From assembly GCA_024698485.1 (NCBI GenBank), contig JAILRC010000056.1, positions 1-64,000 of the forward strand: DNA of 64,000 nt. Direction: 5' to 3'. Source of the DNA: Lachnospiraceae bacterium (GTDB taxonomy: Bacteria; Bacillota; Clostridia; Lachnospirales; Lachnospiraceae). A model generated the notes under the pieces. The model searched no databases and was not told the DNA's origin. It saw only the letters and a list, made by a program, of their open reading frames with translations. Shown piece after piece: positions 29,718 to 37,482 of this stretch. Both the position numbers and the translations under genes were made by a program. Position 1 is the first letter of the stretch, and each line of letters begins with the position of its first letter.

Positions 29718-31738
29718 CGGATAAGAATGAAACGGTGATAGCCCTTTTGGGGCAGCCCAATTCAGGTAAATCCACACTTTTTAACGCCCTTACCGGGCTG
29801 AGACAACATGTGGGAAACTGGCCCGGAAAGACCGTGGAAAAGAAAGAAGGAACATTTAAGCACAACGGAACGGATTACCTTGTTGCCGATCTGCCCGGAA
29901 CCTATAGCCTTTCGGCAAATTCCGATGAAGAGATGATCACCCGTGATTATATAGCTTCCGGAAAGGCTGATGTGGTGTGCATACTTGCCGACAGCTCTCA
30001 GCTGGAGAGAAGCCTTTATATGCTCGCAGACTTTGCGGGCGTGACGGTACCCTGCTTTCTTGTGCTCAACATGAGCGATGTGGCTGCAGAGCAGGGAAAG
30101 AACATCAAAGTAAAGGAACTTGAAAAGAAACTGGGCATTCCGGTCATATTGATCTCCGCAACGGATACAAAGGCATATGACAGATTTTATCAGGCTTTGG
30201 AACTTGCAGTAAAAGGTAAGACAGTGCTGGATCCCGGGGCACTGGAAAAAAGATATGAAGAGATAGGAGCCTACGGCAAAGTAAGACAGATCATACCCGA
30301 CGGTGTTATCCCCGGCTACTCTAAGACCTGGCTTGCAGCAAAGGCTATAGAAAAGGATGAACCTGTGATAGCCAAGATCACTGAAAAACTTTCGGCAGGA
30401 GACAAAAAACTTTTGCAGTCCGCATTGTCTGAAGTTGATAAGGGCGTTGTTCTTACGGGAGAAAGAAAATTTGCCTGGATCGATGAATTCCTCTCAGGGA
30501 TCGTAGAAAAGAAAAAGACGCAGATCAGTCTCGGTAAGTTTGACCGTATCATCACCCACAGAGTGTGGGGAAAACCTGTGGTCATCCTTACGGTGCTTCT
30601 GGGTCTTGTGGCTTCGTTCATTCCCGCTCTGCCTCTCATGGGCATCGGACAGCTCATCGGAAAGATACCCGATCCGCTGAACGAAGCGTTGCTGAACATC
30701 GGTTGTCCTGCTTTTATCGCTGCTCTCCTTTGTGATGTTCTCATCCGTTCGCTCAGTTTCATAGTTCAGATGCTAGGCTTTGTATTCGGCGTGACTCTTG
30801 TTTTCGGACTATTGGAAGAAGTGGGCGTTATGGCGCGCATTTCATATGTTTTCGATAACACCATGGCTAAATTTGGCCTTCAGGGAAAGTCCGTAATGCC
30901 TTTCCTTATAAGCTTCGGATGCACCATGGGTGGTGCTGCGGGCACCAGAGTCATTGACAGCTGGGGACAGAAGGTGCTGACCATCGCGCTCGCATGGGCA
31001 GTTCCCTGCGGAGCAGCATGGGCGGTAATTCCCATGCTCTCTACCATATTCTTCGGCGCATGGATGCCTGTGATAATTCTTGTGATCCTTCTGGTAATGC
31101 TGCTCCATATGTGGATCACGGCAAAGATCTTCGGACGTTCTCTTGTTAAGAAAGAGGACAGATATGGAATGATCATGGAACTCCCTCCTTATCATAAACC
31201 CAAGTGGGGCGCTCTCTTTAGGTATGTTTTCGGACGTACAAAGGATACTTTCATAAGGGCACTCAAAGTTGTCGTTGTGGTGGCTTTGGCATTCTGGCTC
31301 CTTTCGTACACTTCCACAGGAGACATAACCAACAGTATTCTTTACAAGGTGGGCCATTTTATCGAACCTGTGACCAAGATCTTCGGTATGGGATGGCAGA
31401 CATTTATGGCATTCATCGCATCAAGTCTCGGTAAAGAGGGCGCTCTCGGTGTTCTGAGCACGATCTTCACGGGCTCGGGCACCATCTCCGTAGGAGCGCT
31501 GGTGAGCGGAGCAAGGGCTGAAAACATAAACGAGATCCTTGTAAACAACATTGCAAAACCCGAGGCACTGGCATTCATTTTTGCCATGACATTTAATATG
31601 CCTTGTATAGTCGCTCTTGCAGCTACCTATCAGGAAACACATTCCGTAAAATGGACTGCAAGAATTGCCCTCTACTATACGGGAATGGCTCTTGTTCTGG
31701 CAGGAATAGCATACTATATCGGATTACTCATCTGGTAA
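29714..31738 (+). CDS. feoB: FeoB ferrous iron transporter
   Basis: A 674-residue Fe(II) permease. The N-terminal G domain has GQPNSGKST (G1, near residue 13), NWPGKTVEKKEG, DLPGTYSLS (G3) and LNMSDVAAEQG (G4 in NxxD form). A helical spacer follows, then from about residue 285 the membrane part with two Gate motifs containing MPFLISFGCTMGGAAGTRV and a C-terminal FNMPCIVALAATYQE with the conserved Cys. The length is typical for the shorter clostridial FeoB. ATGA overlap with feoA implies coupled translation. Confidence 0.97.
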   Translation: MTDKNETVIALLGQPNSGKSTLFNALTGLRQHVGNWPGKTVEKKEGTFKHNGTDYLVADLPGTYSLSANSDEEMITRDYIASGKADVVCILADSSQLERSLYMLADFAGVTVPCFLVLNMSDVAAEQGKNIKVKELEKKLGIPVILISATDTKAYDRFYQALELAVKGKTVLDPGALEKRYEEIGAYGKVRQIIPDGVIPGYSKTWLAAKAIEKDEPVIAKITEKLSAGDKKLLQSALSEVDKGVVLTGERKFAWIDEFLSGIVEKKKTQISLGKFDRIITHRVWGKPVVILTVLLGLVASFIPALPLMGIGQLIGKIPDPLNEALLNIGCPAFIAALLCDVLIRSLSFIVQMLGFVFGVTLVFGLLEEVGVMARISYVFDNTMAKFGLQGKSVMPFLISFGCTMGGAAGTRVIDSWGQKVLTIALAWAVPCGAAWAVIPMLSTIFFGAWMPVIILVILLVMLLHMWITAKIFGRSLVKKEDRYGMIMELPPYHKPKWGALFRYVFGRTKDTFIRALKVVVVVALAFWLLSYTSTGDITNSILYKVGHFIEPVTKIFGMGWQTFMAFIASSLGKEGALGVLSTIFTGSGTISVGALVSGARAENINEILVNNIAKPEALAFIFAMTFNMPCIVALAATYQETHSVKWTARIALYYTGMALVLAGIAYYIGLLIW

Positions 31739-31744
31739 AGACAT

Positions 31745-32008
31745 ATGGAAAAATTACTTGCATTACTTAAAGACGGCAAGTCCCGTACCCCTGAGATGTT
31801 GGCTGCCGAACTCGGCGTTTCTGTCGAAGATGTCAAGAGGGACATTGAATTTCTGGAACGGACCGGAGTGATCGTAAAGGTCGGTTTTTCGGAAAACGGT
31901 CACTCCTGCAACGGATGTACCGGCTGCGGCACGGGTAAAAAGACCTGTGCCGGCTGTATGCCTGAAGGCGGGTTTAAAAACATGGGATACATGTGGGAAG
32001 TAAAATGA
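31745..32008 (+). CDS. FeoC-like winged-helix protein with Cys cluster
   Basis: An 87-residue protein. Residues 1-48 form a winged helix (LLKDGKSRTPEMLAAELGVS, VEDVKRDIEFLERTGVI), and the tail carries a dense cysteine cluster CNGCTGCGTGKKTCAGC, then GYMWEVK. FeoC proteins follow feoB and combine a winged helix with four cysteines, in some cases binding an oxygen-sensitive Fe-S cluster (family knowledge). Here five cysteines lie within 17 residues. Starts six bases after feoB. Confidence 0.8.
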   Translation: MEKLLALLKDGKSRTPEMLAAELGVSVEDVKRDIEFLERTGVIVKVGFSENGHSCNGCTGCGTGKKTCAGCMPEGGFKNMGYMWEVK

Positions 32009-32062
32009 ATTGAACCCCGAGGCGGGAAATGTTATAACCCAACACGAGATGTGAAATACGCT

Positions 32063-32106
32063 TCATAATTATTTTCCTTGACACTTTTGTTTATTTCATG
32101 GATAAT
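32063..32106 (+). promoter_or_regulatory. Rubrerythrin promoter with possible PerR-like box
   Basis: TTGACA (32078-32083), 17-base spacer, GATAAT (32101-32106). Directly upstream TCATAATTATTTTCC (32063-32077) matches the PerR consensus TTATAATNATTATAA at 10 of 14 positions, a weak hint of peroxide control. Confidence 0.55.
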
Positions 32107-32162
32107 GTGGGCAGAGTGCTGAAAACTCTACAAACAACATATATTATGAAGGAGGACTTGAC

Positions 32163-32699
32163 ATGAGCAAGTACGCTGGAACACAGACAGAGAAAAATCT
32201 TCAGGCTGCATTCGCAGGTGAATCACAGGCAAGAAATAAGTACACATATTTTGCATCTGTAGCAAAAAAGGAAGGATATGAGCAGATGGCTGAGATCTTC
32301 CTTAAGACCGCAGAAAACGAGAAAGAGCATGCAAAACTGTGGTTTAAGGAATTGGAAGGCATCGGAGATACTCCCGCAAACCTTAAGGCTGCAGCTGACG
32401 GCGAGAACTATGAGTGGACAAATATGTACGAGGAATTCGCAGAGACTGCGGAGATCGAAGGCTTCAAGGCACTTGCCAACAAGTTCCGTATGGTAGCTCT
32501 CATCGAGAAGAGACATGAGGAAAGATACCGTGCTCTGCTTTCCAACATCGAAGCACAGCAGGTTTTCGAAAAGTCAGAAGTCAAGGTTTGGGAATGCCGC
32601 AACTGCGGGCACATCGTTGTGGGCACCAAGGCTCCCGAAGCTTGCCCCGTATGCGCTCATCCCAAGAGCTTCTTCGAGGTTACCGCAGAGAATTATTGA
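32163..32699 (+). CDS. rbr: Rubrerythrin
   Basis: A 178-residue rubrerythrin with an N-terminal diiron four-helix bundle and a C-terminal rubredoxin-like domain. Ligand-bearing segments visible: [42 protein letters not shown] and IEKRHEERY; the FeCys4 site is CRNCGH ... CPVCAH. It reduces hydrogen peroxide in anaerobes. AAGGAGGACTTGAC is the ribosome site. Own promoter and terminator make it monocistronic; its position next to feo genes fits iron and oxidative stress physiology. Confidence 0.96.
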   Translation: MSKYAGTQTEKNLQAAFAGESQARNKYTYFASVAKKEGYEQMAEIFLKTAENEKEHAKLWFKELEGIGDTPANLKAAADGENYEWTNMYEEFAETAEIEGFKALANKFRMVALIEKRHEERYRALLSNIEAQQVFEKSEVKVWECRNCGHIVVGTKAPEACPVCAHPKSFFEVTAENY

Positions 32700-32751
32700 T
32701 CTTTTGATCGGACCTGTGAAACAGGCATATCAACCCATGATAAAAATCCGG

Positions 32752-32783
32752 GTCGTGCGGAGAAAATTCCGCACGACTTTTTG
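32752..32783 (+). terminator. Rubrerythrin terminator
   Basis: GTCGTGCGG pairs with CCGCACGAC over an 8-base loop, then TTTTTG. Confidence 0.9.
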
Positions 32784-32841
32784 TATACTCAGATCGGAAA
32801 GTAAGGAAAAGCAAATGCCGAAAGGCAGGAAGGAGTTTATC

Positions 32842-32973
32842 ATGAAAGGATATGCGGTTGCAGACGGTTACATGGGATATGTCGACGGAAGATACAGACT
32901 TTTTGTTTCGGAGGAAGAGTACTACGAATTCTTCGATGAAGATCAGGAAGAAAATGAAACGCTTGCCGCGTGA
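32842..32973 (+). CDS. 43-residue conserved-looking small protein
   Basis: MKGYAVADGYMGYVDGRYRL is followed by FVSEEEYYEFFDEDQEENET and LAA. Aromatic and acidic, no membrane helix. I recall very similar short proteins (MKGY..GYMGYVDG.Y.LF..EEEYYE) in other Lachnospiraceae, so it is probably a real gene of unknown function. GGAAGGAG lies six bases before the ATG. Its terminator begins inside its last codons. Confidence 0.6.
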   Translation: MKGYAVADGYMGYVDGRYRLFVSEEEYYEFFDEDQEENETLAA

Positions 32974-32990
32974 TGGGCAAGCGTTTTATT
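32958..32990 (+). terminator. Terminator overlapping the small gene's end
   Basis: AACGCTTGCC pairs with GGCAAGCGTT over an 8-base loop containing the stop codon, then TTATTAT. Confidence 0.8.
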
Positions 32991-33019
32991 ATGACACCGG
33001 GGAGGGACCCCGGTGTTAT
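32991..33019. repeat. Family B repeat, short form
   Basis: ATGACACCGGGGAGGGACCC then CGGTGTTAT. Compared with the 49-base copies it lacks the 20-base centre between the two GGGGAG motifs, as if deleted by recombination between them. Confidence 0.8.
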
Positions 33020-33525
33020 TAATTACAGTGTCTTGCTATGAGATCCACAAACCAGAAAATGATGCGGAGGATGATGTCCCGGATCAGGTGTCTGATGAGG
33101 AAGACGATGTGGACGCCCAGAAGCGCTCCTTCCACGCTTTGAAAGTAAAGTCCTGCGATGATGGCTCCCGCCGGGATGAGGATGATACCCAGAGAGAAGT
33201 TGGTGGTGTCCGTGATCTTCTGAACAGCATAGGACAGCAGAGAAATGGCGGCTGTGATCACCAGCAGTCCGTGAAGCCCCGTGAAGAATCCGATGATACC
33301 CAGCACCGCAAGAGTGAGATAGTAGATGTATGCAAAATGCAGGAAAACACCGAAGATGTGTCCCACACGTTCCTCGGAGCGTTCAGCTTCTATTCCCTGC
33401 ATAGGGTTGCGACTGTTCTTGGGGATCACCGTGCCGCACTCGGGGCAGATGAGGTCCTTAGCCGATGACACCGCCCGGGGCTCAAAATCAAAGTCTTTTT
33501 GACAGTTTTTGCAGTATCTGAGCAT
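33019..33525 (-). CDS. Zinc-ribbon membrane protein
   Basis: A 168-residue protein. The N-terminus is a zinc ribbon (MLRYCKNCQKDFDF ... LICPECGTVIP, two CxxC pairs). Four or so membrane helices follow from residue 58 (HIFGVFLHFAYIYYLTLAVL, FFTGLHGLLVITAAISLL, LGIILIPAGAIIAGLYF, LIRDIILRIIFWFVDL). The arrangement is common among uncharacterised Firmicute membrane proteins. It converges on the small gene upstream and a family B repeat abuts its stop. GAGGATGAAAT precedes the ATG. Confidence 0.75.
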   Translation of the reverse strand: MLRYCKNCQKDFDFEPRAVSSAKDLICPECGTVIPKNSRNPMQGIEAERSEERVGHIFGVFLHFAYIYYLTLAVLGIIGFFTGLHGLLVITAAISLLSYAVQKITDTTNFSLGIILIPAGAIIAGLYFQSVEGALLGVHIVFLIRHLIRDIILRIIFWFVDLIARHCN

Positions 33526-33619
33526 ATTTCATCCTCTTCTTGAGCTTTTTATCCATTTTACTATGAGTGAAAAAAAGTTGCAATAAAAAGCACAGATGAA
33601 GTCAATCGCAAGGGGTGAC

Positions 33620-33648
33620 TTGCTTTTCAATACGTAGTTTGTTATAAT
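33620..33648 (+). promoter_or_regulatory. Promoter of the serine hydrolase-rhomboid operon
   Basis: TTGCTT (33620-33625), 17-base spacer, TATAAT (33643-33648), 45 bases before the start codon. Confidence 0.65.
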
Positions 33649-33692
33649 ATCTTTGTGCGACCTTAAAGGTCCTAAGATGGGATGATGAATAT

Positions 33693-34856
33693 ATGGAAAA
33701 AGAAATAGAAAGATTATTGGACGAAGCAGTCTCCAACGGCGAAGTTGCGGGCTGCAACGCTCTTGTGCTGGCAGATGGCAAAGAGATCGCCTATGCCGAA
33801 AGCGGATATAAGAATATTGAGGATCTGACACCTTTTGAACGAGACACCATCGTCAGACTCTACTCCATGTCTAAGCCCATAACCTCGGCTGCGGTCATAT
33901 GGCTTATGGACAACGGTGTCATAGATCTTGAAGATCCTGTGGAAAAGTACATTCCCTCCTTTGCCAATGCCCATGTGGCAACAAAGGGAGGAAGAGTGAA
34001 TGCTCTTCGCTCCGTGACTCTGAGGGATCTGATGAACATGGCGGGCGGAACGGTCTATCCCGGAAACGGAACCGACGCGGAACGTCAGTCTGCTGCCCTT
34101 TTCGATGAGGTCATCAGAAAGCTGGGCACGGACAAAGAGATCGGAACAGTGGAACTGGCAAGCAGGATCGGAGAGAACGATCTTGATTTCCAGCCCGGAG
34201 AAAATTTTAAATACGGAACCGGCGCAGACATTCTGGGGGCAGTGGTTGAAGTGGCTTCCGGCATGCGCTTCGGCGATTTTTTGAAAAAGGAATTCTTCGA
34301 ACCCCTTGAAATGCCGGATACGGATTTCTGGGTTACGGAAGAAAAGAGAGAACGTCTTGCGGATGTCTATGAGACAGTGGGAAAAGAGGCAAAACTCAAT
34401 GTCACATACAATCTCGGCATAAACTACAAGATGGATCACAGACCGGCATTCGAATCCGGCGGTGCGGGATTGTGCTCGACTTTGGACGACTACGCACATT
34501 TCGCGGATATGCTTTTAAACAACGGAAATTATAAAGGAAAGACCATTCTTTCGGAACGTGCCGTGAAGTTCATGACCAACGGCAGTCTGGCTCCATGGCA
34601 GCAGAAAGGCATGGACGGCTGGGACGGTCTTACCGGATATACATACGGGAATCTTTTGAGAGTCCTTAAGGATCCTTCACGCTGCGTGAGCTACGGCGAA
34701 GCAGGTGAATATGGCTGGGACGGCTGGTTAGGAGCTTACTTCGCCAACGACCCCGTGAACAGGATCACTGTTCTTATGGGTATGCAAAAGATCAATGCGG
34801 GAACTTGGGGCCTCACCAGAAAAGTCAGAAATCTGGTTTACAAAGAGGTCAGATAG
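33693..34856 (+). CDS. Serine hydrolase, beta-lactamase class C/PBP family
   Basis: A 387-residue cytoplasmic serine hydrolase without signal peptide. The active serine is in YSMSKPITSAAVIW (SxxK, near residue 58). The second motif is FKYGTGADILGAVVE (Y-G-T instead of the usual Y-x-N, near residue 171), and the third region GEYGWDGWLGAYFANDP replaces HxG with a G-W-x-G pattern, as in LACTB-like esterases. It is therefore more likely an esterase or peptidase than a resistance lactamase. Substrate unknown. The rhomboid gene follows with no gap. Confidence 0.88.
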   Translation: MEKEIERLLDEAVSNGEVAGCNALVLADGKEIAYAESGYKNIEDLTPFERDTIVRLYSMSKPITSAAVIWLMDNGVIDLEDPVEKYIPSFANAHVATKGGRVNALRSVTLRDLMNMAGGTVYPGNGTDAERQSAALFDEVIRKLGTDKEIGTVELASRIGENDLDFQPGENFKYGTGADILGAVVEVASGMRFGDFLKKEFFEPLEMPDTDFWVTEEKRERLADVYETVGKEAKLNVTYNLGINYKMDHRPAFESGGAGLCSTLDDYAHFADMLLNNGNYKGKTILSERAVKFMTNGSLAPWQQKGMDGWDGLTGYTYGNLLRVLKDPSRCVSYGEAGEYGWDGWLGAYFANDPVNRITVLMGMQKINAGTWGLTRKVRNLVYKEVR

Positions 34857-35486
34857 ATGGATGAACGAGAGATAAGGCAGAAGTATTATTATCCTGACGA
34901 GACTCCCAAGGTGACCATCATTCTTGTGCTGATCAACGTGCTTTTGTACGTGATCGAAGTCAACATCGTGAAAACCGGGCTTTTTAAGCTGGACATATGG
35001 CAGGATCTGGGCATGGGCTGGAAAATGGACTGGAAGACGGAGTGGTACAAGGTCTTTACGGCTATGTTCACCCACGGATCCCTTGCACATCTGGGAAGCA
35101 ACATGATCGCTCTTTACGGAGCGGGCATGTATCTGGAAGAAAAACTGGGAAGCTTAAGATTTTTTATCTACTATATAATCTCGGGACTTCTGGGAGAGTG
35201 CCTGGGAATGGTCTTCGGAAGGTTCGTGTTCGAAAGTTACTATCTTTCGGTGGGAGCTTCCGGTGCAATCTTTGGACTTTTTGGCATATTGATAGTACTT
35301 TCTTTAAGAAAACAAATGTTCAGGATACCTTTTATAAGACTGGTGCTTTTCCTGGCATTGTGTATAGGTGATGCCCTTACCGAGGAAAACATCGACATCT
35401 GGGGTCATGCAGGAGGCTTCCTTGCGGGCATGGTTATAGGATCGATCTATTCTTTCACTGCGGGAAAAAAAGCAGAGGAGGAGTAA
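34857..35486 (+). CDS. Rhomboid family intramembrane serine protease
   Basis: A 209-residue rhomboid with six helices. The HGSLAHLGSNMIALYGAG segment (HxxxxHxxxN) near residue 63 stabilises the oxyanion; the nucleophile is in SVGASGAIFGLFG (GASG, near residue 129) and the catalytic His in IWGHAGGFLAGM (near residue 178). These proteases cleave transmembrane substrates. The ATG directly follows the upstream TAG, showing coupled translation; GGTCAGATAG is a weak ribosome site. Confidence 0.93.
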   Translation: MDEREIRQKYYYPDETPKVTIILVLINVLLYVIEVNIVKTGLFKLDIWQDLGMGWKMDWKTEWYKVFTAMFTHGSLAHLGSNMIALYGAGMYLEEKLGSLRFFIYYIISGLLGECLGMVFGRFVFESYYLSVGASGAIFGLFGILIVLSLRKQMFRIPFIRLVLFLALCIGDALTEENIDIWGHAGGFLAGMVIGSIYSFTAGKKAEEE

Positions 35487-35496
35487 TGGGGGAAAT

Positions 35497-35751
35497 ATGA
35501 AAGAATCTTCCGAAGAAATGAAGATGACCTACAGTTCTGTATTGGCAAAGGACGGGAAGCCTGTGGTAGCCGTGCGTTTTGAACGTGACGGTGATTTTGC
35601 CGAGGCCCTCTTGCCGGATTGTGCCATCAAAAAGAGCAAGGGTTTTTCCGAGGAAGAGATCGCTGCTTTGGAATTTTATCTGAAGAGAAATAAAAAGGAA
35701 ATAGGGTCTAAAGCAAAGGATATAACGGGTTTACGTAACTATTTCAATTAG
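35497..35751 (+). CDS. Small conserved-type cytoplasmic protein
   Basis: An 84-residue soluble protein: MTYSSVLAKDGKPVVAVRFE, FAEALLPDCAIKKSKGFSEE, EIAALEFYLKRNKKEIGSKA, ending LRNYFN. No family name is recognised. It starts 10 bases after the rhomboid gene with GGGGGAAAT as ribosome site, so it is the third member of that operon. Confidence 0.65.
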   Translation: MKESSEEMKMTYSSVLAKDGKPVVAVRFERDGDFAEALLPDCAIKKSKGFSEEEIAALEFYLKRNKKEIGSKAKDITGLRNYFN

Positions 35752-35785
35752 AGATCGGTTTAGGATTTAATGAGGAAAAAGGATT

Positions 35786-37408
35786 ATGAACAAAGAATGG
35801 TGGCGTAACGCAATCGTTTATCAGATATATCCCAGGTCCTTCAAGGACTCCAATGGGGACGGCATAGGAGATATCCCGGGCATCATCGAAAAACTGGATT
35901 ATCTCAAGAGTCTCGGCGTCGACTGCCTGTGGCTCAGCCCCGTGTATGCCAGCCCCAATTGCGACAACGGATATGACATTTCTGATTATAAGGCTATACA
36001 TCCGGATTTCGGAACAATGGAGGATTTTGACCTCCTGGTAAAAGAGGCGAAGGACAGAGGCATCAAGATCGTCATGGATCTGGTGCTGAACCACACCTCC
36101 GATGAGCACGAGTGGTTCAGGAAAGCTCTGGACGGAGATAAAAAGTACGAGAATTACTATTTCTTCAGGGAGAAAAAGAACAACTGGGGTTCTTTCTTCG
36201 GAGGAAGCGCATGGGACAAGGTGCCTGCCGAGGACAAGTACTATCTGCATCTGTTTTCAAAGAAACAGCCGGATCTCAATTGGAGCAATCCCGATGTTTA
36301 CAATGAATTCGTTGACATTATGCGATTCTGGCTCGACAAAGGCGTTGCGGGCTTCAGATGCGATGTGGTTAATGTGATATACAAGAACAGCCTTGAAAAG
36401 GGCAAGAGGAAGATCGCTCTCACCGGTATCGAGCACTATCTCAGCACCGAGGGTAATCATGACATCCTCCGCCGTTTAAGAAAGGATGTTCTGGACAAAT
36501 ATGACTGCTTTACCGTGGGCGAAACGGTCTTCGTGGACCCTCAGACAGCAAATCTTCTCATGGGAGAGAACCGCAAGGAACTCAACATGGTCTTCGGCTT
36601 TGAGCATATGGAGTGCGACTGCCGCAAGATCAAGTGGTTCAGACGGGCATATAATCCCGAGAGACTCATCCGTGCCTTGGACAAGTGGCAGGTGGGATGC
36701 GAATGGCCCGCAAACTATCTGGAAAATCACGATCAGCCCAGATCCGTCAGCCGTTTCGGTGATGAGGAGAACTGCAGAAAGGAAAGCGCAAAGATGCTCT
36801 GCGTGCTGAACCTTTCCCTGAGAGGAACTCCTTACATTTACGAGGGCGAAGAGATCGGAATGACCAACGGTGATTTCAAGAAGCTGGCAGAGATCAAGGA
36901 TGTGGAGAGCCACAATGTTTACGACATCCTAAAGAAACTGCCTTTAAGAAAGAGCACCAAGGACCGCATCCTTTACAAGTGCACCCGTGACAACGCGAGA
37001 ACACCCATGCAGTGGGATAATTCAGCCACTGCGGGCTTCACTTCGGGAATGCCCTGGCTCAAGATCAACGGAAATCATGAATGGATCAACGTTGAGGACG
37101 ATGAGAAGAGCGAAAACGGCGTGATAGCCTTCTATCGTGAGATGATCGCCTACAGAAAGTCCAGCGAGGCTTTACAGTTCGGTGATTACAAGCGGATCCC
37201 CGCAGCCAAGGGAGTGTATGCTTTCTATAGAACAGCGGGAGACAGCAGAGTTATGGTGGTTATGAACATGAACGGCTATAACGAGGAAATGCCGAAGATC
37301 GATGGCAAGACCATTGACGGCAAGGTGGTCATCACCAATTACGGAAGAGATTTTGTCGAGGAACTCGGCGAACTCAAACCCTACGAAGCAATGGTTCTTG
37401 AGGTTTGA
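35786..37408 (+). CDS. GH13 alpha-glucosidase (oligo-1,6-glucosidase type)
   Basis: A 540-residue GH13 subfamily 31-like enzyme. Region I VLNHTSDEHEWF, region II GFRCDVVNVI (nucleophile Asp, near residue 197), region III TVGETVFVDP (acid/base Glu, near 249) and region IV YLENHDQPRSVSRFG are all present, with NGDGIGDIPGIIEKLDYLKS near the start. The motif after the nucleophile (VVNVI) belongs to alpha-1,6/alpha-1,4 glucosidases acting on isomaltose-type or maltose-type oligosaccharides; trehalose-6-phosphate hydrolase is an alternative. No signal peptide: intracellular. A terminator follows. Confidence 0.92.
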   Translation: MNKEWWRNAIVYQIYPRSFKDSNGDGIGDIPGIIEKLDYLKSLGVDCLWLSPVYASPNCDNGYDISDYKAIHPDFGTMEDFDLLVKEAKDRGIKIVMDLVLNHTSDEHEWFRKALDGDKKYENYYFFREKKNNWGSFFGGSAWDKVPAEDKYYLHLFSKKQPDLNWSNPDVYNEFVDIMRFWLDKGVAGFRCDVVNVIYKNSLEKGKRKIALTGIEHYLSTEGNHDILRRLRKDVLDKYDCFTVGETVFVDPQTANLLMGENRKELNMVFGFEHMECDCRKIKWFRRAYNPERLIRALDKWQVGCEWPANYLENHDQPRSVSRFGDEENCRKESAKMLCVLNLSLRGTPYIYEGEEIGMTNGDFKKLAEIKDVESHNVYDILKKLPLRKSTKDRILYKCTRDNARTPMQWDNSATAGFTSGMPWLKINGNHEWINVEDDEKSENGVIAFYREMIAYRKSSEALQFGDYKRIPAAKGVYAFYRTAGDSRVMVVMNMNGYNEEMPKIDGKTIDGKVVITNYGRDFVEELGELKPYEAMVLEV

Positions 37409-37414
37409 TAAAAC

Positions 37415-37452
37415 AAGACCCGTCTGGTTACCGTCTGTTCGGGTCTTTTCAT
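37415..37452 (+). terminator. Terminator of the alpha-glucosidase gene
   Basis: AAGACCCG pairs with CGGGTCTT across a 17-base loop, then TTCATTTTG. Confidence 0.75.
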
Positions 37453-37482
37453 TTTGCAGATTATTTTTCAGGAGGAACCTTT

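Noticed and set aside
32515..32841. Upstream part of a 152-residue frame before the 43-residue gene
   Set aside because: It runs out of frame through the rubrerythrin gene and its terminator; only the last 43 codons have coding signals.
33693..34856. Beta-lactamase resistance gene
   Set aside because: No signal peptide, and the second and third active-site motifs differ from true class C enzymes; an esterase or peptidase role is more likely.
37405..37482. N-terminal extension of the ArsB/NhaD transporter
   Set aside because: The frame passes through a terminator hairpin; the AGGAGG site points to the start at 37483.
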